Shown here: one piece after another, positions 45,108 to 54,621 of the stretch
How positions within the stretch are numbered: position 1 is the first letter of the stretch
How the letters are laid out: every line of letters begins with the position of its first letter
Assembly: GCA_964564635.1 (NCBI GenBank)
Contig: CAZMAR010000002.1
Location: forward strand, 124,001 to 188,000
From: Tepidaquicella sp964564635
GTDB taxonomy: Bacteria > Bacteroidota > Ignavibacteria > Tepidaquicellales > Tepidaquicellaceae
Direction of reading: 5' to 3'
Length of the DNA stretch: 64,000 bases
Notes under the pieces: generated by a model
Told to the model about the DNA's origin: nothing
What the model saw: the letters and a program-made list of their open reading frames with translations, nothing else
Database searches by the model: none
Translations under genes and position numbers: made by a program

Positions 45108-46337
45108 ATGATAATAAAAAGTTTGAAAATGAATAATTTTAGAAATTATGAAAATATAAAAATTTTTTTCAGCCACAATTTTAACTATATATTTGGAAAA
45201 AACGGAGCAGGAAAAACAAATATACTTGAAGCAATGTCTTTTCTCTCTTTTGGGAAAAGTTTTTTAAATTCAAAAGAAAATGATTGTATTCTTTTCGGGA
45301 AAGATAATTTTTCATTGGAAGGACATTATGAAAATGAGTTGGATAATCAATATACACTTTCAATAAATTATTCAACAGGGAAAAAAATTTTTGCTTTAAA
45401 TAAAGAACGAGTGAATAGTTTTTCTGCTAATATATTTGGAAAGTTTCCACTTGTATATCTAACCCCCCAAAGTTTAAGTATTACTTATGGAAATCCAGCA
45501 GAGCGAAGAAAATTTTTTGATATAATATTTTCGCAAATAAGTCCAGTTTACCTTGATTACTTGAAGGAATTGAATAGAGTGCTAAAATTAAAAAATACAC
45601 TTTTAAAAGAATTATACATTAAAACTTCTCAATCTGAGTTTAATAAACTTATAGATAGTTATAATGAATTAATATCTGATATCTCTGCAGAAATAGTTTA
45701 TAGGCGATATTATTTTCTTACAGAGTTTAAAAATTACCTTAAAAAAAATTACCAACCACTGACCACCGAAAAAGAGAGCCCTGAAATAACTTACTTTTCC
45801 ACTGTTAGTGGAGATTATGAGATTAATGATTCCTCTATTATCAATAAAGATAATTTGAAGAATATTTTTAGAGAAAAATTTAATCAAATAAAAAAGGAAG
45901 AAATTGCAAGAAAAATTACACTAATAGGACCACATAGAGATGATTATATTTTTCTTATAAGAAGGTTCTGTTTGCAAAGGGAACGAGATTCGGAAACTAC
46001 TTTCACTGAGGAACCTCAAAACTCGGAGCAATTATTGGAAATAAAGAGTTTTGCTTCACAAGGCGAACATAAAACATATTTAATTGCTTTAAAACTTGCT
46101 GAATATAATTTTATTAAAGATAAAGTGGGTACAAATCCAATTTTATTACTTGATGATATAATGTCAGAATTGGACTCCTTTAGAGTGAATAAGATAATAA
46201 ATCATATTCCTAATTTTAGTCAGGTTTTTGTAACAGCAACGGAACCAGATTATTTTGATAGTTTGAAAAATTATTTTTCAAAAACATCTATTAAAATAAT
46301 GAAAGTTGAAAATAATAATATAACTTCAACCAATTGA
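45108..46337 (+). CDS. recF: DNA replication and repair protein RecF
   Basis: RecF is an SMC-like ATPase that helps load RecA at gaps. Walker A FGKNGAGKTN is at about 29-38, the ABC-type signature is in FASQGEHKTYLIALKL, and Walker B is PILLLDDIMSELD. The 409 residues are slightly longer than E. coli RecF. A Shine-Dalgarno-like AGGAAG precedes the ATG, which is not general in this window. It forms the usual dnaN-recF-DUF721-gyrB order; the next gene starts 3 bases after its stop. Confidence 0.95.
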   Translation: MIIKSLKMNNFRNYENIKIFFSHNFNYIFGKNGAGKTNILEAMSFLSFGKSFLNSKENDCILFGKDNFSLEGHYENELDNQYTLSINYSTGKKIFALNKERVNSFSANIFGKFPLVYLTPQSLSITYGNPAERRKFFDIIFSQISPVYLDYLKELNRVLKLKNTLLKELYIKTSQSEFNKLIDSYNELISDISAEIVYRRYYFLTEFKNYLKKNYQPLTTEKESPEITYFSTVSGDYEINDSSIINKDNLKNIFREKFNQIKKEEIARKITLIGPHRDDYIFLIRRFCLQRERDSETTFTEEPQNSEQLLEIKSFASQGEHKTYLIALKLAEYNFIKDKVGTNPILLLDDIMSELDSFRVNKIINHIPNFSQVFVTATEPDYFDSLKNYFSKTSIKIMKVENNNITSTN

Positions 46338-46340
46338 AAA

Positions 46341-46712
46341 TTGAAATCTTCTGAATTTAAAAAACGAGCGAATAAAACTGTTTTACTTAAAGATGAAATA
46401 GAATTATTTTTGAATGAGCTTGGACTCGATACAGAATTATATAGTATTAAACTTAATGCTATCTGGAAAGAAGCAGTTGGAGAGTCGATATCAAAATTTT
46501 CAAAACCAGTGGTAATAAAAAGAGGCAAGTTATATGTTAGTGTAGAAAATTCTGTGTGGAGATATGAATTATCAATGAAAAAACAGGAGATAGTAAAAGT
46601 ATTTAATGAAAATATTGAGAAGCTTACAAATGAAAGTTTAAAAAATCCGAATAAAAAAAATTATTTAAACAGAAAATATTTTAAACCAATAAGAGAAATA
46701 GTATTTATATAA
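46341..46712 (+). CDS. DUF721/DciA-like protein
   Basis: A 123-residue protein starting with TTG at 46341. The core IWKEAVGESISKFSKPVVIKRGKLYVSVENSVWRYEL splits into the DUF721 signature, with VWRYEL close to the typical VWRxEL. DUF721 includes DciA, the ancestral loader of replicative helicase DnaB in bacteria lacking DnaC. Its place between recF and gyrB is common and supports a replication role. The protein is shorter than many DciA homologues. Confidence 0.82.
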   Translation: MKSSEFKKRANKTVLLKDEIELFLNELGLDTELYSIKLNAIWKEAVGESISKFSKPVVIKRGKLYVSVENSVWRYELSMKKQEIVKVFNENIEKLTNESLKNPNKKNYLNRKYFKPIREIVFI

Positions 46713-46739
46713 TTGGTAAATTTAAAGGAAAGTTAAAAT

Positions 46740-48716
46740 ATGGCAAAAGAAAAAAATTCAAATAACAATAATGTTTCATACAGTGAAAAGGATATTCAGG
46801 TTTTAAGTGGACTTGAACATGTAAGAAAGAGACCCGCTATGTACATAGGTGATGTTGCTTCCAGAGGACTTCATCATTTAGTTTATGAAGTAGTGGATAA
46901 TTCTATTGATGAAGCACTTGCGGGATTTTGCACGAAAATCATTTTAGTAATACATAAAGATAATTCTGTTACAGTTGAAGATAATGGGAGAGGAATTCCA
47001 ACAGGTATACACCCAACGGAAAAGAAGTCAGCTCTCGAGGTTGTTATGACACAATTAAACGCAGGTGGTAAATTTACAAGGGATACTTATAAGGTTTCAG
47101 GTGGTCTTCATGGAGTTGGAGTTTCTGTGGTAAATGCTTTGAGTGAATATCTGGAGGTGGAAGTGTATCGAGAAGAAAAGAGATTCTATCAAAAATATAA
47201 AAGAGGAATACCTGTTACCCCTGTTAAGGTAATAGGTAAAGTAAAAAATAAAACAGGAACAAAAGTAACTTTTCTGCCAGATAAGGAAATATTTAAAAGT
47301 ATAAATTTCAAATATGAAACACTCGAAAGTAGATTAAGAGAACTTGCATATTTGAATAAAGATTTAACGATAATACTAAAAGATGAAAGAACAAATAAGG
47401 AAGATGAATTTCGTTTTAAAGGAGGATTGGTTGATTTTGTAAAATATTTAGATGAAGACGAAAAATCAATATCAGGAAAACCAATATACATTAGTGGAGA
47501 AAAGGAAAATATACAGGTTGAGATAGCAATGCAATATAATGAGTCTTATAACGACAATATATATACCTATGTTAATAATATTAACACTCATGAGGGAGGA
47601 ACACATTTAGAAGGATTTAAAGCCGCATTAACAAGGACTTTAAATAATTATGGTTTGAAAAATGGAATAATAAAGAATGAAAAATTAACTTTAACAGGAG
47701 ATGATTTTCGGGAAGGGCTTACCTGTGTAATGAGCGTTAAAATCCCCGAGCCACAATTTGAGGGACAAACAAAAACAAAACTGGGAAATAGTGAAGTAAA
47801 AGGTATAGTGCAATCAATTACAGGAGAGCAACTCAGTAACTATCTTGAAGAAAATCCATCAGTTGCAAAGAGAATAATAGAAAAGTGTATTCGTGCAGCC
47901 GAAGCAAGGGAAGCAGCAAGAAAAGCAAGAGATCTTGCAAGAATGAAAACAGGTTTAGAGCAACTATCAGGGCTACCAGGGAAATTAGCTGACTGCTCAC
48001 TTAACGACCCATCACAGTGTGAATTATATCTGGTTGAGGGTGATTCTGCCGGTGGTTCAGCAAAGCAGGGGCGAGACAGAAGATTTCAGGCAATATTACC
48101 ATTAAAGGGAAAAATACTAAATGTAGAAAAAGCTCGAATAAATAAAATTCTTGAAAATGAAGAAATAAAAGCTATAATATCTGCTATAGGAGCCGGATTG
48201 GGAAGTTCCGATGAATTCAATCCTGATAATATAAGATATAATAAAATTATTCTAATGTGTGATGCAGATGTTGATGGTTCTCATATAAGGACTCTTTTAT
48301 TAACCTTTTTCTACAGGCATATGCGAGAAATAATTGACACAGGAAGACTTTATATCGCACAACCCCCGCTCTATAAAATAAAAAAAGGCAAAACAGAACT
48401 TTATGCTTATGACGAAGAGGAAAAAGAAGAAATTTTGAAATCATTAAAAGTTGATAAGAAAAATATTGTAACTGGTGAAACAGAAGGAGCAGGAGAAAAC
48501 AAGGTTGTGGTGTCAAGATTTAAAGGATTAGGGGAAATGAATCCGGAACAATTATGGATTACGACAATGAACCCTGAGACAAGAACTATTTTACAGGTAA
48601 CAAATGAAAATGCTGCCGCAGCAGATAAAATATTCAGAATATTAATGGGAGAAGAAGTAGAACCAAGAAGAAAATTTATAGAGCAGAATGCCAAATATGC
48701 AAATATTGATGCCTGA
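46740..48716 (+). CDS. gyrB: DNA gyrase subunit B
   Basis: GyrB is the ATPase subunit of gyrase, which introduces negative supercoils. The GHKL ATPase has EVVDNSIDEALAG, DNGRGIPTGIHP and GLHGVGVSVVNALS. The transducer region follows, then the Toprim domain with YLVEGDSAGGSAKQGRDR and MCDADVDGSHIRTLLL, and the C-terminal SRFKGLGEMNPEQLW. The 658 residues are typical of the short form. The ATG is preceded by AAGGAAAG, a fair ribosome-binding site. Confidence 0.98.
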   Translation: MAKEKNSNNNNVSYSEKDIQVLSGLEHVRKRPAMYIGDVASRGLHHLVYEVVDNSIDEALAGFCTKIILVIHKDNSVTVEDNGRGIPTGIHPTEKKSALEVVMTQLNAGGKFTRDTYKVSGGLHGVGVSVVNALSEYLEVEVYREEKRFYQKYKRGIPVTPVKVIGKVKNKTGTKVTFLPDKEIFKSINFKYETLESRLRELAYLNKDLTIILKDERTNKEDEFRFKGGLVDFVKYLDEDEKSISGKPIYISGEKENIQVEIAMQYNESYNDNIYTYVNNINTHEGGTHLEGFKAALTRTLNNYGLKNGIIKNEKLTLTGDDFREGLTCVMSVKIPEPQFEGQTKTKLGNSEVKGIVQSITGEQLSNYLEENPSVAKRIIEKCIRAAEAREAARKARDLARMKTGLEQLSGLPGKLADCSLNDPSQCELYLVEGDSAGGSAKQGRDRRFQAILPLKGKILNVEKARINKILENEEIKAIISAIGAGLGSSDEFNPDNIRYNKIILMCDADVDGSHIRTLLLTFFYRHMREIIDTGRLYIAQPPLYKIKKGKTELYAYDEEEKEEILKSLKVDKKNIVTGETEGAGENKVVVSRFKGLGEMNPEQLWITTMNPETRTILQVTNENAAAADKIFRILMGEEVEPRRKFIEQNAKYANIDA

Positions 48717-48754
48717 TTAATTAAAATAAAAGCTAAGAAATTTTTCAAAATTTT

Positions 48755-48762
48755 TATCTTTG
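48755..48762 (+). promoter_or_regulatory. Possible -7 element before uppP
   Basis: TATCTTTG fits the Bacteroidota TAnnTTTG -7 consensus and lies 28 bases before the TTG start of uppP in the 73-base gap after gyrB. No clear -33 TTTG is present. Confidence 0.25.
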
Positions 48763-48789
48763 TATTTATGAAGTTTTAATCATTAAGCA

Positions 48790-49617
48790 TTGGAACAAAT
48801 AATTCAAGCAATAGTTTTTGGGCTAATTCAGGGTTTAACAGAATTTATTCCAATTAGTAGCACAGCACATTTAAGAGTTTTTCCCGCTTTACTGGGATGG
48901 GGAGATAAAGGAGCTGCTTTTACAGCAGTAATTCAGATGGGAACCCTTATTGCAACATTTGTGTATTTTAAATCCGATATAGTAGAGATAACAAGAGGTT
49001 TTTTTTCATCTTTAAAAAGTAGAAAAGACTTTTTTAAAAATCCGTATTCAAGAATTTTCATTCTTATTATTATAGGTACTATACCAATTTCCCTTGCAGG
49101 TTTAATATTTAAAGGGTTTATTGAAAATGAAGCAAGAGGATTATACATTATTAGTGGCTCTCTTATTTTACTTGCAATAATTCTTTTTATTGCGGAAAAA
49201 ACCTGTATGCATAAAAAAAATTTCTCAGAAATTACAATTAAAGATGGGTTAATAATTGGATTAGCACAGGTATTATCTTTAATACCGGGTAGTTCGCGAA
49301 GTGGGGTAACTATTACAGCAGGATTGTTTTGTGGATTAAAAAGAGATGTTGCTGCAAGATTTTCTTTTCTTTTAAGTATTCCTGCAATTACTTTAAGCGG
49401 TTTATATGAACTCTATTCAGAAAGAAATACTTTGTTGAATGAAAATCTTCTAAGTTTAATAATTGCTACTGCAGTCTCTGGAATCATTGGTTATTTATCA
49501 ATTGCTTTTTTAATTAATTACTTGAAAAAGAAAAGTAATTTACTGTTTATTGTATACAGAATTCTGCTTGGTATTTTAATTCTTTCTTTACTTTTTTTAG
49601 GTAAATTAACAAATTAA
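48790..49617 (+). CDS. uppP: Undecaprenyl-diphosphatase UppP (BacA)
   Basis: UppP dephosphorylates undecaprenyl pyrophosphate, recycling the carrier for peptidoglycan and O-antigen synthesis, and gives bacitracin resistance. The start is TTG at 48790, directly followed by the conserved QGLTEFIPISSTAHLR, which carries the family's catalytic Glu and Ser region; PGSSRSGVTITAGL is the second signature. The 275 residues form about eight membrane helices. A nuclease-helicase gene begins 2 bases after the stop. Confidence 0.95.
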   Translation: MEQIIQAIVFGLIQGLTEFIPISSTAHLRVFPALLGWGDKGAAFTAVIQMGTLIATFVYFKSDIVEITRGFFSSLKSRKDFFKNPYSRIFILIIIGTIPISLAGLIFKGFIENEARGLYIISGSLILLAIILFIAEKTCMHKKNFSEITIKDGLIIGLAQVLSLIPGSSRSGVTITAGLFCGLKRDVAARFSFLLSIPAITLSGLYELYSERNTLLNENLLSLIIATAVSGIIGYLSIAFLINYLKKKSNLLFIVYRILLGILILSLLFLGKLTN

Positions 49618-49619
49618 AA

Positions 49620-52600
49620 ATGAAACTTATCAGCAGTGATTTTGCAGACTTATGCTATAATGAAATTATAGTAACCTCAAAAGAAGAAATATCTCCTGAA
49701 TTAAAAGTGCCAAAATACCGGCGACTTTTTGAATCCTTATTTAAAGAACTTGTAAAAGATGACCCACAATCTTTTGATGGCAAATATAGTTTATATGGAA
49801 TAATGGTTTATATAATAGAAAAATATAATTTACCCAATGAAATTTCTGAAAAAGTTCATAATTTTAGAAAATTTGCTAATATAGTAATTCATAATAGTAA
49901 TTTTAATAAACTAATACCAATAAGTCCTGATGATATAGAAAAGTTTTGTATTAAATCTTTATGCGAAACAATATTGTTTTTTTCTGAGATTTCTGTTCCC
50001 GATGAATTACTTAACTTATACAGAGATTTAAAGGAAGTTCCTAATTTATTTAGTCAGAAAAAACAGGATAGAGAGTTAAAATCTACCATAGTTACTTTTT
50101 TAAGCTGCAGCGAAAGAAAGATAAACATTAAAGGAGATATTTATTATACTTTAACCTGTGAGGCGGAAGATGATGGAACTCAATTTTTATTAAATGTTTT
50201 TCCTCCTTTTGAATACATTGGGGATAAATTTAAAAAATATACAAAAGCATATCTACATAATGTTTTGAAATCCCCTAACTATGACAATCTATATAATACA
50301 GCTGAAAACAGTTTGATAGTTATAGAGCCAGATTATTTGATAGAAGCAAGAAATCTTTCAGAATGTTTCCATAGAGTAGGAGATAGTCATTATTTCTATT
50401 TTATTAATAAATTTATTAATGATAGACCTTCAAAGGAAGTAATCAGCGGTACAATTGTTAATAATTTATTAGATAAATATATTTTGAATGGTGAGGTTAA
50501 TTTCGAAAATTCTTTCAATAGTTCGATAGATATTTTGCAGGTTATTCAATTGAGTGATGACGATATAATAAAAATAAAAGAAGAAATAATTAAAAATCAT
50601 CTAAATAATATAAAAACATTTTCTACCTATTGTAGAAATAATAATCCAATAATTGAGCCAACTTTTATTTCTCCAGAGTATGGACTTTATGGAAGATTGG
50701 ATATAATGTTAGAAGGCGGAAAAAATCAAAAAGATGTAATAGAATTAAAATCAGGTTCGGTTCCTAATAATGGTCCCTGGATTAATCACGAAATGCAGGT
50801 GACGGCATATAATATGTTGTTAGATTCAACTTTTACTGATAGGATAGGCACAAGTTCTGTTTTTTATTCTAAAGCAACTTTTGAATTCTTAAAAAATGTA
50901 GTAAAAGATTTCTTATTATACAGAAATTTAATTAATATAAGAAATAAAATTGTCCTAACTGAGCTTAGTATATGTGATAGAGATTTTTCTCTCTTTGATG
51001 AGTTATGTAATTTTGATTGTTCCAGATATCCGCAATTTATACAAACACGATTTAATAATTTCAAAAAGATATATAAAAGCCTCTCAGAACTTGAGTTAGA
51101 GTACTTTCATAATTTTATTTATTTCATATTCAAAGAATTGAAAGCTGCAAAAATAGGAACAGATAAAATCTATGAAGGAACAAACAACGGCTTCGCATCG
51201 CTCTGGTTGGATACTTTAGAGGAAAAAAAGGATAATTCTACAATTCTCTATAACCTGAGATTTAGGAAATATGATACAGAAAAGGGGACATACATTTTTG
51301 ATATAGATAGAAACAATCCTTTAACTAATTTTCGTGAAGGTGATATTTGCATAATTTATTCTCAAGATAATAAAAAGCCATATAAAGATTCTCAAATTTA
51401 TAAAGGTACAATTATATCGCTTGATAAGAATGTTGTGGAGATCAAACTCAGGAATACTCAATTATCAAAAAATATTTTTACCCCAAATAATTTATGGGCT
51501 ATCGAGCATGATTTAATGGAGATAAATTTTCAGAATCAGATAGAATCATTAATTTTATTTTTAGATTCCAATTCAGAGAAAAAGGACAAAATATTATGTA
51601 AAAGAAAACCTGAATTTGAAGCTCACGATTATCAGAATAATAATTATAACGAAAATATCTGTTTAATAGTATCAAAGTTTAAATCAGCCAAGGATTACTT
51701 TCTTTTACAAGGACCACCAGGGACCGGAAAAACTTCCCTTGCTTTGAGGGTAATGATAGAAGAAACTTTTAATGATAATCCTAAGGCGAAAGTTGCGGTA
51801 ATTGCTTATACAAACCGCGCGGTAGATGAAATTAGTAAAAGTCTTTCTACATCAAATAATATAAATATAAAAAACTATGTAAGGATTGGTAGCGACTATT
51901 TAGAGGATGAGAGATTATTACAAAAATTAGTTTGCGGGAAATCAATTGATGAAATGAGAACACTCCTTAAAAATTGTAATGTTTTTGTTTCCACTATTTC
52001 ATCATTTCAAAAAAGATTCCTTGACCTTTTACAACCAGGAGAAAAATTTGATGTAATTTTTATTGATGAAGCTTCTCAAATTGTTGAGACTCAGATAATA
52101 GGATTATTAATGTATTGCAAAAAATTTGTTCTGATTGGAGACCACTGCCAACTTCCTGCTGTAATTCTTCAAGAAGAGAAAGAGTATAAATTGCAGAGCG
52201 ATATTTTAAAAAAAATTGGATTGGAATATCTTTCTTTATCTCTATTTGAAAGACTTTTTATAAAATGTCAGAGAGAAGGTTGGGATTATGCTATTGATAC
52301 TCTAAAAGTACATTTTCGTATGCATAATGATATAGTAAAATTAATAAAAAGTAATTATTCAATAGAACTAAGTCATAATGATCCGAGACAAGTAGAAGAG
52401 CAAAAACTATTTAATTCTAAAGCAACTGATCCTATAGAAAGGCTTTTATCCCGTTCACGGACTATATTTATACCTACAAAAATTAACAAATTGGAGAGCA
52501 AATATAGTACTGAAGAAGCAAAAAAAATAAAAGCAATTTTAGAAACATTATTAAGAATATATAATAATAATTTGGAAACTAATAACATAGGAATTATTAC

Positions 52601-52955
52601 TCCGTGGCGAATACAAATCAATAAAATAAGAAGCTTTATTGAAGAGGAAGATTTGCTGGATAAAATTTTAATTGATACTGTTGAGAGATTTCAGGGTTCA
52701 GAAAAAGATATAATAATTATTTCAGTTGCTGTTAATAACAAACATCTGCTAAGAAATTTGCAATCTGAAAATTTTGATAAATCTGTTGATAGGAAGCTTA
52801 ATGTTGCTCTTTCAAGAGCTAAAGAACACTTAATTCTACTTGGTTGTGAACAAATTATTAATTCAAGTCATCATTACAGAAATGTAATTAATATAATTAA
52901 GGAATCAGGGGGATATATAACAATTGAAGAGTCAAATAAATATTTTGAAATTTAA
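49620..52955 (+). CDS. Dna2-like PD-(D/E)XK nuclease fused to SF1 helicase
   Basis: A 1111-residue protein. The nuclease core has GRLDIM (~357-362), VIELKSG (~372-378) and the motif IV QVTAYNMLL. C249 precedes it and C452, C463 and C467 follow, possibly ligating a 4Fe-4S cluster, although the spacing differs from Dna2 and Cas4. The helicase part has Walker A GPPGTGKTS (~698-706), AYTNRAVDEI, Walker B FIDEASQ (~814), GDHCQLPAV, VHFRMH, VERFQGSEKDIII and NVALSRAKEH, typical of superfamily 1B. It probably processes DNA ends or flaps. Stop-start spacing to uppP is 2 bases. The N-terminal ~240 residues are not recognised. Confidence 0.85.
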   Translation: MKLISSDFADLCYNEIIVTSKEEISPELKVPKYRRLFESLFKELVKDDPQSFDGKYSLYGIMVYIIEKYNLPNEISEKVHNFRKFANIVIHNSNFNKLIPISPDDIEKFCIKSLCETILFFSEISVPDELLNLYRDLKEVPNLFSQKKQDRELKSTIVTFLSCSERKINIKGDIYYTLTCEAEDDGTQFLLNVFPPFEYIGDKFKKYTKAYLHNVLKSPNYDNLYNTAENSLIVIEPDYLIEARNLSECFHRVGDSHYFYFINKFINDRPSKEVISGTIVNNLLDKYILNGEVNFENSFNSSIDILQVIQLSDDDIIKIKEEIIKNHLNNIKTFSTYCRNNNPIIEPTFISPEYGLYGRLDIMLEGGKNQKDVIELKSGSVPNNGPWINHEMQVTAYNMLLDSTFTDRIGTSSVFYSKATFEFLKNVVKDFLLYRNLINIRNKIVLTELSICDRDFSLFDELCNFDCSRYPQFIQTRFNNFKKIYKSLSELELEYFHNFIYFIFKELKAAKIGTDKIYEGTNNGFASLWLDTLEEKKDNSTILYNLRFRKYDTEKGTYIFDIDRNNPLTNFREGDICIIYSQDNKKPYKDSQIYKGTIISLDKNVVEIKLRNTQLSKNIFTPNNLWAIEHDLMEINFQNQIESLILFLDSNSEKKDKILCKRKPEFEAHDYQNNNYNENICLIVSKFKSAKDYFLLQGPPGTGKTSLALRVMIEETFNDNPKAKVAVIAYTNRAVDEISKSLSTSNNINIKNYVRIGSDYLEDERLLQKLVCGKSIDEMRTLLKNCNVFVSTISSFQKRFLDLLQPGEKFDVIFIDEASQIVETQIIGLLMYCKKFVLIGDHCQLPAVILQEEKEYKLQSDILKKIGLEYLSLSLFERLFIKCQREGWDYAIDTLKVHFRMHNDIVKLIKSNYSIELSHNDPRQVEEQKLFNSKATDPIERLLSRSRTIFIPTKINKLESKYSTEEAKKIKAILETLLRIYNNNLETNNIGIITPWRIQINKIRSFIEEEDLLDKILIDTVERFQGSEKDIIIISVAVNNKHLLRNLQSENFDKSVDRKLNVALSRAKEHLILLGCEQIINSSHHYRNVINIIKESGGYITIEESNKYFEI

Positions 52956-53065
52956 TAGTTAAGGTTTAAAGGAGAAAAAAACATCAGTTAATTTTTCTTT
53001 TATATTTTTAATATTCAAGTTTATGATTAATTTTATCATTATTAAATAAACTAAAAAAAATTACT

Positions 53066-54577
53066 ATGAAAAAATATCAAAATTTTATTAACGGAAAATG
53101 GCAAGATTCTTTATCGGGAAAAACAACAGAAAACAGGAATCCAGCTAAATGGGAAGAAGATTTAATTGGTTTATTTCCTTCTTCAAATGAAGATGATGTT
53201 AATCTTGCAGTGGAAGCAGCAAGGGAAGCTTATAAAAAGTGGCGTTTAATACCCGCTCCGCGTAGAGGTGATGTTTTAAAACTTGTTGGAGACATAATGG
53301 CAAACAGGAAAGAAGAAATTTCTTTTGAAATGACAAGAGAAATGGGAAAGGTTATCGCCGAAACAAGGGGTGATACACAGGAAGGAATTGATACAGCATA
53401 TTATGCAGCATCGGAGGGAAGGAGATTATTTGGATATAATGCACCAAGTGAATTACCAAATAAAATGAACTTAAGCTTTAGAATGCCAATCGGGGTTGCC
53501 GGAATAATTACCCCCTGGAATTTCCCTATGGCTATTCCAACCTGGAAAATTTTTCCCGCTCTTGTATGTGGCAATACTGTAGTATTTAAACCTGCAGAAT
53601 TGACCCCAAAAACAGCAACCACACTTGTAGAAATCATTGATGAAGCCATGAAAAAAGTTCTTGGTAATGATTATATTCCTGGAGTTATAAATTTAGTACA
53701 CGGTAAAGGAAAAATAGTTGGAGAAGCATTTCTATCAAATAAGAATATTGATTTAATTTCTTTTACAGGTTCTACCGAAGTTGGAAGAAGAATAAATGAA
53801 GTAGGCGGTAGAATGTTAAAAAGAGTATCACTTGAGTTAGGAGGAAAAAATGCTCAAATAGTTATGGACGATGCAAATTTTGATTTGGCGCTCGATGCAG
53901 TTTTATGGGGAGCATTTGGCACAACAGGACAAAGGTGTACAGCTACCTCAAGGTTAATACTTCATAAAAAGATTCACGATATGTTTGTGGAAAAACTTCT
54001 TAACAGAGTAAAGAAATTAAGACTTGGTTATGGAAACGATAAAAATGTAGATGTAGGTCCCTGTGTTAGTGAAACTCAGAGAAATATAGTTCATTCATAT
54101 GTTGAAATAGGAAAAAATGAAGATAAGGCAACACTACTAATTGGAGGTGAATTTGCAACAGAAGGAGAACTTGCAAAAGGATGGTTTTATAAACCTACGA
54201 TTTTTGTTGATGTGAAACCAAATATGAGAATTGCGCAGGAAGAAATTTTTGGTCCCGTCTTGTCTGTCTTAAAATGTGAGGACCTTGAAGATGGAATTAA
54301 TATATTAAATGGAACTGAATATGGATTATCTTCAAGTATCTTTACTAATGATGTAAATAGTGCTTTTAAAGCAATAAGGGATATTCAGGCAGGTATTACA
54401 TATATAAATGGAGCTACAATTGGAGCTGAGGCACATATGCCATTTGGTGGTGTAAAGGGAACAGGAAATGGACATAGAGAAGGCGGCTGGACTGTTTATG
54501 ACTTCTTTACAGAATGGAAGGCAGTATATATAGATTATTCCGGAAAATTGCAAAGAGCACAAATAGACAATTACTAA
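53066..54577 (+). CDS. NAD(P)-dependent aldehyde dehydrogenase
   Basis: A 503-residue ALDH-superfamily enzyme that oxidises an aldehyde to a carboxylate. The start YQNFINGKWQDS is typical, followed by ITPWNFPMAIPTWK, FTGSTEVGRRI, the general base E257 in LELGGKNAQ, the catalytic C291 in GQRCTATSR and EIFGPVLSV. The substrate is not clear: similarity in style to semialdehyde dehydrogenases (alpha-ketoglutarate semialdehyde or aminoadipate semialdehyde types) is only an impression. It is cytoplasmic and seems monocistronic. Confidence 0.88.
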   Translation: MKKYQNFINGKWQDSLSGKTTENRNPAKWEEDLIGLFPSSNEDDVNLAVEAAREAYKKWRLIPAPRRGDVLKLVGDIMANRKEEISFEMTREMGKVIAETRGDTQEGIDTAYYAASEGRRLFGYNAPSELPNKMNLSFRMPIGVAGIITPWNFPMAIPTWKIFPALVCGNTVVFKPAELTPKTATTLVEIIDEAMKKVLGNDYIPGVINLVHGKGKIVGEAFLSNKNIDLISFTGSTEVGRRINEVGGRMLKRVSLELGGKNAQIVMDDANFDLALDAVLWGAFGTTGQRCTATSRLILHKKIHDMFVEKLLNRVKKLRLGYGNDKNVDVGPCVSETQRNIVHSYVEIGKNEDKATLLIGGEFATEGELAKGWFYKPTIFVDVKPNMRIAQEEIFGPVLSVLKCEDLEDGINILNGTEYGLSSSIFTNDVNSAFKAIRDIQAGITYINGATIGAEAHMPFGGVKGTGNGHREGGWTVYDFFTEWKAVYIDYSGKLQRAQIDNY

Positions 54578-54621
54578 TTATATTTTCATTAACTTTTTTA
54601 AAAGTTAAACGGTAAGAAGCT

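Noticed and set aside
49620..52955. Nuclease-helicase as part of a defence island
   Set aside because: Its neighbours are housekeeping genes (gyrB, uppP, aldehyde dehydrogenase) and no mobile or other defence genes are near.
54589..54608. Perfect palindrome TTAACTTTT-TT-AAAAGTTAA before the first TPR gene
   Set aside because: Only A-T rich and loopless; such palindromes are common by chance in DNA of this composition, so no operator is claimed.
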